Source: Planctomycetota bacterium
Lineage (GTDB): Bacteria; Planctomycetota; UBA1135; GCA-002686595
Direction: 5' to 3'
DNA: 64,000 bases
Assembly: GCA_002720975.1 (NCBI GenBank)
Contig: PBIX01000040.1
Coordinates: forward strand, 1 to 64,000
A program made the position numbers and the translations under genes. The first letter of the stretch is position 1; each line of letters starts with the position of its first letter. This document shows positions 1-7,800 of this stretch, piece by piece. The notes under the pieces were generated by a model. The model did not search any database. It was not told the origin of the DNA and saw nothing but the letters and a program-made list of their open reading frames with translations.

Positions 1-573
1 ACGGCCCAGGACCCGCACCAGACCGCGGTCCACCAGGGATCGCAGGATGGGCCCGGCCTGGACGCCACGGATGGCCTCCACCTCGGCCTTGGTCACGGGC
101 TGGCGATAGGCGATCACCGCCAGGGTCTCCAAGGCCGCCGGGCTGATGCGCTCGACGGCGTTCCCCTTGCCGAGACGACCCACGACCTCACCCAGGTCGG
201 CGCTGGTCATGAGGGTGTGCCCCCCCCGGATGGCACGCACCTCCAGGGGCAGCCCGGTCTCGGAGAGCTTCTGGGTGAGCAGCTCCAGGGCCGCCACAAC
301 CCGCGGCCGCCGGGGGCGATCGAGAAGCTGAACCAGAAGATCCACTCCAAGGGGATCGGATGAGGCAAAGAGCAGCGCTGCCAGGTGACGCACGAGCTCG
401 TCGTCGGAGAGCTTCTCCCCCGGGCCCACCCTTGAGCGCTTCTTGGGCTTGGCCTCGGCCTCGGACTCGGAGGCCTCCCCTTCGTGCTCCTCAGGCAAAT
501 CCTCTGAGGGTTCCGGGGTGTCGTCGTGTTGGTCCGTGGGCTCAAGCAAAGCAGTGTCGGGTTTGGATTCCAT
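1..573 (-). CDS. scpB: Segregation and condensation protein B (partial at left edge)
   Basis: ScpB is the winged-helix partner of ScpA and SMC in chromosome condensation. The frame from ATG at 573 stays open for 191 codons to the window edge, so the C terminus is missing. Residues 1-50 are an acidic, charged extension. The core then shows the family pattern: a first winged helix starting near LSDDELVRHLAALLFAS, and the diagnostic segment SPAALETLAVIAYRQPVTKAE followed by an IRGV-type turn and a second winged helix. It is the last visible gene of the long minus-strand operon. It lies 76 bp after the PpiC lipoprotein gene and is functionally unrelated to the secretion genes before it, so it may be reached by read-through or have its own promoter. 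Assignment is firm from the conserved core. The long N-terminal extension is the only oddity. Confidence 0.9.
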   Translation of the reverse strand, partial: MESKPDTALLEPTDQHDDTPEPSEDLPEEHEGEASESEAEAKPKKRSRVGPGEKLSDDELVRHLAALLFASSDPLGVDLLVQLLDRPRRPRVVAALELLTQKLSETGLPLEVRAIRGGHTLMTSADLGEVVGRLGKGNAVERISPAALETLAVIAYRQPVTKAEVEAIRGVQAGPILRSLVDRGLVRVLGR

Positions 574-649
574 TGGGTGCAGGATCGGCTTTCGGTACAC
601 CGTGATCAAGCACCCGCCGAGGAATGATGGTCTCGGGGTTGGGCTGCAG

Positions 650-1585
650 TCAGTCCAGCGCCACGTCTCCCATCAGACGAAGAAAGGGGGTCATGTCCAC
701 CTCGTGCTCCAGGACCACGGCGGACTTCCACTGCCAGTATTCCGGGTCCTCTATGGGCCTCAGCAAGAGGCTCGCCTCCACGGCCTGGGACAGCTCGTCG
801 GAGTGCTCCGGGGACAAGGGCGTCGGCCTCGCATCCACCTGCATCAACAGCCAGCGATCGCCTTCACGTACGGGCCCGCCCACCTCACCTACCGGGGTCT
901 CAAAGGCCACCAGCGCCAGGGGCGCTCGGCCACGCACCACCGGCGGAACGCGACCGCCCTCGGCACCTGAATCGTCCACGCTCCAGGTCCGGGCCAGATG
1001 GTCAAAGGACTCCCCGGCGGCGAGCAGGGCCTGGACCTCGCTCACCTGCCCTTGGTTCTCCAGCACGATCACGCGCACCTGGGCGTGCGGGGTGCACAGG
1101 AGCCACGCTCGCACAACCCGCTCGGCCAATAGATCCAATTCAGCCTGGTATTGGATGCGCTCCTTGTAGGGACCGGGGTTCAGGCCCAGCCTCTGCCGCA
1201 GGAACTCGTCACTGCTCAGGCCGCCGGCCCCGCTGGCCGCCACCTCCTGATCCAGGCGATCCAGAGCCTGATGCCGAGCTGCCTGCAGCTTCCCGGTGTC
1301 TACGCTTACACCCAGCCGAACGGCCTCGAGCACGATCAGGCGCTCGAGAATGAGCTCGTCGAGCAGCGCTCGTACGCCTCGGCTATCACTATGCAGCCAG
1401 GACTGGAGCAGCTGGGCGGTCGTCAGGGGTTGGCCTGCGACGCGAGCCACGACAGGAGCCCGGGCCACCTCGGTCGTGGCTCCACCGGCCTCTGCGAGTG
1501 CCACCAACGCGCCAGAGCGGGGACCGGCGCATGCGCTCAACCCCAGGCCCAGGAGGAGGGCTGTAGATCCGTGGGGAACGGACAC
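650..1585 (-). CDS. Lipoprotein with PpiC-type peptidyl-prolyl isomerase domain
   Basis: Predicted 311-residue periplasmic foldase of the SurA/PrsA type. The GTG start at 1585, 9 bp after the upstream stop, gives a lipoprotein signal peptide with lipobox LSAC at about residues 16-19. The longer in-frame reading to 1804 lies wholly inside the upstream gene and is rejected. A helical SurA-like region follows (about residues 45-165), including DELILERLIVLEAVRLGV. A parvulin-like domain then runs to about residue 285, with the pattern FDHLARTWSVDDSGAEGG and a C-terminal strand RWLLMQVDARP. It sits at the end of the type II secretion operon, so it may fold or chaperone pseudopilins or secreted substrates; that role is inferred. 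A second PpiC protein lies at 25546. Confidence 0.75.
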   Translation of the reverse strand: MSVPHGSTALLLGLGLSACAGPRSGALVALAEAGGATTEVARAPVVARVAGQPLTTAQLLQSWLHSDSRGVRALLDELILERLIVLEAVRLGVSVDTGKLQAARHQALDRLDQEVAASGAGGLSSDEFLRQRLGLNPGPYKERIQYQAELDLLAERVVRAWLLCTPHAQVRVIVLENQGQVSEVQALLAAGESFDHLARTWSVDDSGAEGGRVPPVVRGRAPLALVAFETPVGEVGGPVREGDRWLLMQVDARPTPLSPEHSDELSQAVEASLLLRPIEDPEYWQWKSAVVLEHEVDMTPFLRLMGDVALD

Positions 1586-1593
1586 GCGCGCGC

Positions 1594-3144
1594 TCAGCGG
1601 AAGTACACGCGACGGGTCACGGCGACTCCCCGACATGCGTGGCAGGGCACGATCTGCACAGAGGAGGACTGATTGCTCCCTCCCCCACCCGAATAGACCA
1701 TCTCCAGCGCCCCACGGCCCCCACAAGTGGAGCAAGACTTGAGGTAGGGGTGATCGCGCAGCTCGTAGTCCCCGGCGTACTCCACGTAGAAGGCCTTGAT
1801 CCAATTGGCACGCTTGCTGAGAGAGAAGGCGTCCCAGAAAACCTGGAACTCATCCTCTTGGGCAGCCCGGGCCTGTGCGCGACGGGCATTGCGCTGGTTC
1901 TTGAGGAAGCGCTGGATCTTGTCCTCCAGTGCCGCCCGCTCCTTGTCCTTGTCGGTCATGGCCTCGCGCTGGGCCGTGGCGTCCTCGGTACCCGCGCGGG
2001 CCTTGTCCTCCCCCAGCATCCAGGTGCCCTCGCCGTAGGTGGCGTTGCTGTAGCGCAGCATGCTGCGCGAGACCCAGTGGGCCACGATCTGATCCTCACT
2101 CGCATCGGAGTTGTACTGCTCCTGGACGTCGGTCAGCACGGCCTTGCGGATGGCCTCACCAAGCCCCTCTTCGGCGTAGGCCACGGCACCGGCGTAGTCC
2201 AGAGAACCAGCAGCCTGCCGGGTCAATCGCGAGAGCCAATAGCCCCAGCGCCTGCGCACGAAGTCGGTCACCTCCTCATCGCGCGCCAGCATGATCTGGC
2301 TCTCCTTTGCCTTGACCTCCAGTACCAGGGGGCTGTCCGGGAATGCGTTGCCGAACTCTGCCAGCTGCTCAAGCGCCTTCTCGTACTGCCCCTTCTTACG
2401 CAGCACGTCGACGCCGCGCAGGTAGTCGATCTGGGCTTGCTGCGCGGCCTTGACCTGGGCCAAAGCCACAGCCTTGACCAGCTCGGGGTGCTCTCCGGCC
2501 TCGTCGAGAGCCACCGCGGCCTGGAAGTGCTCCAGGGCATGCTGGAAATCGAGGAACTGCTCACAGGTGCGCGCCAGGTCAATCTGGCCCTGGAGGTCCG
2601 TCTCCCCCAGCTCGGCCGAGTGGCGCGCATACAGCTCCTCGCGGCTGTAGATATCCAGGGCCGGGGCCTGCCCCCCCTTGGAGATGCTCTGCACACGGCG
2701 CTTGGGTACCAGCTGCAGGTTGCCCTCCACCTGGACGACGAAGTCCGTGCCCTCCCGCGAGAGGATGACGCCCACGACCTCGTGCCCGTCCACCAGGATC
2801 AGGCGCTCCACCTCCACCATCAGCTCGTCCGTGGCCACGTCCACATAGCCCAGTTTCTCGCGCAGCTCCTGCTGTTGGCTGGGATCCAGCGCGGCCCAGG
2901 CAACGCTCGCCACCCCGCCGTGGGATAGAAGCGTGAAGCGGAAGCCGTCCGGGTCGTGATCGAGAATGTGGCCCCACCGGATCTGACCACTGCGCAGCTT
3001 CAGCATCAGCGCCGGTCGCATCTCCTCTTGAGGAGACGGCTCAGGCGTGAGACCGCCGGGGTCCTGTCCGGGAGTCTGGAGCGCGGAGGCACCGGCGCAG
3101 AGAAGCAGGGTGAGGGCGAGGGGCTTGAGGGTGTCGATCATCAC
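1594..3144 (-). CDS. Exported TPR-like protein with C-terminal CxxCxGxG zinc motif, in secretion operon
   Basis: A 516-residue protein of unknown function. It starts with a signal peptide (hydrophobic LKPLALTLLLCAGASALQ). Two small beta modules about residues 45-155 contain LKLRSGQIRWGHILD and VEVERLILVDGHEVVGVI, resembling SH3-like motifs common in planctomycete exported proteins. The middle (about 175-300) is helical and TPR-like (FQHALEHFQAAVALDEAGEH). The C terminus carries two DnaJ-like zinc half-sites, CSTCGGRG and CHACRG, separated by a Gly/Ser loop. Its ATG overlaps the GspI stop by 4 bp, so it is translated with the pseudopilins. The zinc motif suggests thiol or substrate handling, but no catalytic signature is visible. 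Confidence 0.7.
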   Translation of the reverse strand: MMIDTLKPLALTLLLCAGASALQTPGQDPGGLTPEPSPQEEMRPALMLKLRSGQIRWGHILDHDPDGFRFTLLSHGGVASVAWAALDPSQQQELREKLGYVDVATDELMVEVERLILVDGHEVVGVILSREGTDFVVQVEGNLQLVPKRRVQSISKGGQAPALDIYSREELYARHSAELGETDLQGQIDLARTCEQFLDFQHALEHFQAAVALDEAGEHPELVKAVALAQVKAAQQAQIDYLRGVDVLRKKGQYEKALEQLAEFGNAFPDSPLVLEVKAKESQIMLARDEEVTDFVRRRWGYWLSRLTRQAAGSLDYAGAVAYAEEGLGEAIRKAVLTDVQEQYNSDASEDQIVAHWVSRSMLRYSNATYGEGTWMLGEDKARAGTEDATAQREAMTDKDKERAALEDKIQRFLKNQRNARRAQARAAQEDEFQVFWDAFSLSKRANWIKAFYVEYAGDYELRDHPYLKSCSTCGGRGALEMVYSGGGGSNQSSSVQIVPCHACRGVAVTRRVYFR

Positions 3145-3665
3145 GGTCGGTCAGGGGTAGAGGACATGGCGGACTGGCCCTCCCCGCCTGGAGCCGTCTC
3201 CGGGGGCGGGGGGAATGAGCGGGCTTGGATGAAGCGCCGGCGCAGTCGCTCTCCAAAGGGTACTTCACGTAGCAACAGGGTGGTGAACTTGCGCGCGCGA
3301 CGCACTCCGGCGGCCTCCCAGAAGACCTCCACGTCCACGGCGAACTCGTCCGGGTCGTCGGGGTTGACCCGCGCCAGGGCCGAGTAGATCACGCCGGCAG
3401 CGCCGGGCACCGGGCGATCGACGATCACCCGTGGGTCCCCCACGCTGCCGTCCTCCTCCAGGGGGAAGAGGGACTCCTCCAGGTCAGCCACGACCGCCTC
3501 GATAGCCGTGGCCGCGGCCGTGCGCAGGGCGGCGGTGCGGGTCAGGGCTGCGCCGAAGGTGAACAGGCCCAGGAGTGAGGTCATGGCCATGACCAGCAAT
3601 CCCATGGCGAGGACAACCTCCAGGATGGTGAAGCCCGACTGGGTACGGGTGGTTGAAGCACTCAT
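3141..3665 (-). CDS. gspI: Type II secretion minor pseudopilin, GspI-like
   Basis: A 174-residue prepilin. The leader MSASTTRTQSG precedes the prepilin peptidase site G|FTILE, with the conserved Glu at position +5 of the mature protein, then a hydrophobic helix (VVLAMGLLVMAMTSLLGLF). The remainder is a small beta-rich head. Position in the operon between GspJ-like and the zinc protein, and the single N-terminal helix, fit GspI, one of the tip pseudopilins. The I versus H identity rests on gene order rather than on a family-specific motif. The start overlaps the GspJ stop as ATGA, indicating translational coupling. The C-terminal tail is Pro/Gly rich (PPPPETAPGGEGQ) and probably disordered. 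Confidence 0.75.
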   Translation of the reverse strand: MSASTTRTQSGFTILEVVLAMGLLVMAMTSLLGLFTFGAALTRTAALRTAAATAIEAVVADLEESLFPLEEDGSVGDPRVIVDRPVPGAAGVIYSALARVNPDDPDEFAVDVEVFWEAAGVRRARKFTTLLLREVPFGERLRRRFIQARSFPPPPETAPGGEGQSAMSSTPDRP

Positions 3666-4876
3666 CGACCACCTCCAAGCCTGTCCGAGGATGCAGGACG
3701 CCCCAGGTTCCAGTCGTCGCTGTGCATGGCCACGGGCACCTCAACGATGACGGTCTCGCCGAAGTGTACGCGCGCGCCGATCTCATGAGGCATCGCAGCG
3801 GTCCCGCGGGCAGCGCGTTTCACACTCACACGGTCGCCGCGCAGGTTCTGAACCTCCATCCACTCTCCATCGATGAGGATGTGGCGCCCCTTCTTGTAGG
3901 GCAGTCCGGCACCATCGCTCACCTCGAAGGAGGCCGTCTGTTTCTCGAGGGGTTCGAGCAGGGTCGGGCGCCTGCGGAGATCGGCAGGGCGCTCAAACTC
4001 CAGCTCAACGCGCACGCGGCGAGGGAGCAGCGGACTGCCCGACAGCGCCGGCATCCCGGCCCCGGCCATGTTCCAAGGGTGCGCCTCCCAGTCCGGAGAG
4101 AGAGGATCATCGCTGGATCGTTTCCAGGCATCCCAGGAAGCGCAGGAGTGCTCCAGCCCGCTGCCCAGGTTCCAGCCGTCCCAGATGATGCTCGTCTGGG
4201 TGGCGAACTGCAGACCCAACCAGAGAAGTCCTGCAGAGACCTCCTCCAGGGCACCCACCTTGGGACGACCCGATGAGGAGAAGAAGTCGGACTTGAAGAA
4301 TTTCCCGACGGAGCCCGGGGCCAGAAGGGCCTCACCGCGCATGAGCAGACCCTGTCCGCGAGAGAGGGCGTCGGTACCCACGGGCACCACGGCCCAGGCC
4401 ACCTCCATCAGCCCGCTCTGGATGGCCGGCGTGGGGCGCTGGTCCTCGGGAATAAGAGTCTCCACATCGACGCCCAGCTCCGCCGCTTGGGCCACAAGCG
4501 CGGGATCCACGCCGCGGGCCGACAGACGCACGACGTCCGCCATGGAGACCGACCGCACCAGACGCAGGCGCGGCCAAACACGATCCACGCGTCCGTCCTG
4601 GTCCACGTCGAAGTTGACCCAGTCCACGAGCAAGTCCCCTTGGGCGCCACTGTGCAAGGAGCGCAGGTCCTCAGCCAAGAGCTCCGCAGTCGCGGCCCCG
4701 CGCTCGACGATCAGACGCTGATCCTCTCCCCGGGTCCACATGTCGAGCGCCGTGTCGAGCAAGCGGAAGAGCGCCACCATCAGGACAGCGGCCAGACCTG
4801 CCGCCACCATCAGCTCCACCATGGTGAAGCCCCGGCGAGCAAGGGAGCCCTGAGGGTTCAGTCCGGGGCCTCTCAT
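3662..4876 (-). CDS. gspJ: Type II secretion minor pseudopilin, GspJ-like, with a C-terminal module shared with GspK
   Basis: A 404-residue prepilin, about twice the usual GspJ length. The leader ends at residue 16, and the cleavage site is G|FTMVEL with Glu at +5, followed by the helix MVAAGLAAVLMVALFRLLD. The head has the GspJ-like start in which a helix carries AATAELLAEDLRSL. Near residues 330-385 lies an added beta module (KKGRHILIDGEWMEVQN, then RGTAAMPHEIGARVHF) that recurs several times in the adjacent GspK. Start and stop overlap both neighbours by 4 bp (ATGA). It is expected in the inner-membrane-anchored pseudopilus tip with GspI and GspK. The extra module is probably surface exposed. 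Confidence 0.78.
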   Translation of the reverse strand: MRGPGLNPQGSLARRGFTMVELMVAAGLAAVLMVALFRLLDTALDMWTRGEDQRLIVERGAATAELLAEDLRSLHSGAQGDLLVDWVNFDVDQDGRVDRVWPRLRLVRSVSMADVVRLSARGVDPALVAQAAELGVDVETLIPEDQRPTPAIQSGLMEVAWAVVPVGTDALSRGQGLLMRGEALLAPGSVGKFFKSDFFSSSGRPKVGALEEVSAGLLWLGLQFATQTSIIWDGWNLGSGLEHSCASWDAWKRSSDDPLSPDWEAHPWNMAGAGMPALSGSPLLPRRVRVELEFERPADLRRRPTLLEPLEKQTASFEVSDGAGLPYKKGRHILIDGEWMEVQNLRGDRVSVKRAARGTAAMPHEIGARVHFGETVIVEVPVAMHSDDWNLGRPASSDRLGGGR

Positions 4877-7800
4877 TGCTCCACGCTCCTCAACACCAGG
4901 CCGGGTGCCTGATAGCTCACACCCAAGCGCTTGAAACGCGGGGTCTCCTTCCAGCCGTGTGAGAGGCCCGTCGTGGGGTCGAAAGCGCCCGGGTCATAGC
5001 GCACAAAAACACGCCAGTCGATGCGCTGGGACTGCACGCCTATGGGGAGGGACTCGTCTCCCTCCCGTCCCTGCAGCAGGAGCCGCAGGTCGCTCTCCTC
5101 TTCGGGGTCCGCGTCCCAGGGAACCGATGGGTCCGTGCGTTGCAATACCCCCAGGTGACACTGACCATGGGTGGCGGGCTCCGAGTCCCAGAAGGACTCC
5201 GACCACCAGGCACCGGGCTGCTCCAACTCGAAGCCGAAGTACGACATCTCGGGGGCATCGGCCTGCTCCGCCCAACGGTCCCAGTAGCGGAACGGGAAGC
5301 CAATCACGGTGGAACGCAGTGCGTGGGAGCTCGGCACGGTGCCATAGCGACCCCGGAACAGGCCCGCCCCGCCGCCGTCATCGCTACTGGATCTGGAGTC
5401 GGGATCGTCGGCGTCGTAGCCGGAGCGCGGCATCTCCAGCGAGCCGCGGCGCTGACGTGTGAAGTGGATCAACTCGTCACCGATCAGGACCGTGCCGGAA
5501 GTGCCGAAGCCGTTGGCACTCTCCAGGGGCAAGTTGGAGTCGGAGGGACCGATCCCTCCCGTCAGGGAGCTGACGGCCCAGCCTTCCATCAACGTAACCA
5601 CCTCCGAGGGTTGGTGAGGCTGGGGGTCGGTGCCCAGCAGGCCGCGACCGTCGGGGGCAATGACGAGGTCGCCGGTGTCCGCGTCCCGCTCGGTGTACGC
5701 CAGGATCTCATTCCCGATCCGCAAGAGGCCGCCATCGCTATCCAATGCCCCCAGCACCCCACGCGTGCCTCCCCAGCGACCGCCCGGAATCACGAACCCC
5801 GTGGGAGCCAGGCGCATCGTCTCACTGCTCTCGTCCATGGCCTCGGCCAGGATCATCTGCGCGCCAGCACTATGGGTTGGAGGGTTGGTGGCGGGCAAAC
5901 CCATCAGGAATCGCTGCGAGCCAAAAGCCACCTCGTCCACAACCGCCAAGGGAACCTCCCCATCTTGGGCGTCAAAGGTCGAACCAACGCTGACCGATGA
6001 GACCACGCGCGGCAGCTCGCCGGAGGGGAACTTGGTGATACGGGGCAGGAGGCGGGGGTCCGTGGTCCTCGTGCCGACAGTGGGCATGGCGATCGACTCG
6101 GGACAGGGCTTATCAAATGCCACGTAGATGCGCTGCACGTTGAACTGCGAGTGGTTGACCTCGAAGCTCTCGGGGGAGCTGGGAATGGCCACTTGCTCAC
6201 CGCTGGGATCGAAATCCCACCCGTATCCGGTGTACTCGGCGGCTGGCAGGTGCGCTCGCTCCACGACCATCGGCCACCCCAGGTGGTCCGGGTTGGCCCC
6301 GGAGACAAAGACCGCGTCCCCCGCACCGGGCCGGCCCCCGTCCACGCCCCGGTCAAGCAGGTGGAACACCGGCAGGACCTGTGTCCCCCCGGGGTGATCG
6401 TGGGAGTGGGTCCCCAGGACGCCGCGGAACTGGAAGGCCGAAGCGACGGCTCTCGACAGGTAGAACTCATCCAATTCGGACTCACCCCGCATGGGGTCCC
6501 AGTCCGACCCGGCCGTCGGGGTTGGGCCTGCGGACACCACGGGTGGACCGGTGGCAGGTGCATAGGTGCCACCACCACCACCGCCGCCGCCGCCGCCGGG
6601 TCCTTCCCCGCCATTGCCGTCAATGGTGCCACGCAAGTCATTCGCGACTCCGCCGGAGGTCAGGGTGAAGTAGAGGGCAGCCAGAGCCTGGTCTCGGTCG
6701 CGTACGAGCTGGCCATGGGCCGTGGCCAAGGTGTCGTAGCGCACCCACTCGGTGAACTCGGCCGCATCGGGGCGCGTGAGCTGGACGAACTCGGAGTTGT
6801 CCAGGGCGGGCAGATAGGTGAGGTCGTCGGCACCGGGGCAGGGAAGAGAAATGGGTACGCAGTAGCAGCCCATTCCCATTATGCCCTGCACCAGATCTCC
6901 CTCCGTGTTGGTCGTGCCCTCCCAGTCCACAACGAACACACGCACCCCACCGGCGAAGCCGGTGGGGTCCTGGTTGCCGTAGTTGGGCAGCTCACTCACC
7001 ACCACGTCCCCACGGGCCGAGACGTTGAGCACCGTACCGGTGTAGCCCGAGTAGCGAATGATCTCCAGTCCGCCCAGGGGCGCGTTGGGGGGAATGCCCG
7101 AGGTGCCCGTCTCATCAAAGGCCCACCTCTGCTGAACGAGGGCGGCGTAGCCTCCGGTCGGGTTGAAGGCAGTCATCACATCGGCTTCCGAGGCCTCACC
7201 GGTCGGGTCGTCCCCCAAGGCCAACATCAGACCGCTCATGTTGGTGGCCTCGTACCCGTCGCCGAAGTCGAAGAAGCCGCCGAGGATGGGATCGGGGCCC
7301 GTACCGGTAGAGGCGTCTACACCGACTACCCGCGCCACTCGGAAGGGGCCAATGGCCTCAGGTAATTGCGCAGCTCCTGCGGGCAGGTTGGAGGCCAGGG
7401 GTGTGGAGTAGCCGTAGAGGGAGACGCTGGCTCCGGCGGGGTGATCCGTGGTGATGGACCCCAGGTTGGCTGGCAGCTCCTCCACGCTCCAGCGCGTACG
7501 CGCCAACCGGCCTCCGCGGCCCGCATCCGGCCCCACCTCCACGTGGGTGGCTTCAAGCCCTCCGGATGAGAGCATGTACTCCACAAGTTCGTTGCCCACG
7601 CGCACCACGCCCTGGCTGGGGAAACCCTCGGTGTCTTCGAGGGCAAGGAACCCCGTACCCTGGCCGGCCCCTGCGCTCAGCTTCGACATCCCCGGACGTC
7701 GGACGCCCGAGGCGGAGCCGTTGACCATCATGCCCAGTTGATCTGGACGGGTACCGAGCACCTCCACGGAGATGTGGCTCCAGGTGTCCACCGGGAGACC

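Noticed and set aside
1639-2928. Plus-strand frame of 429 residues antisense to the zinc/TPR protein
   Set aside because: Low-complexity Leu/His/Gly-rich shadow translation without any recognisable domain.
6565-6602. CCG/CCA triplet run as a phase-variable repeat
   Set aside because: Copy-number change in triplets keeps the frame. It only encodes a poly-Gly linker in GspK.
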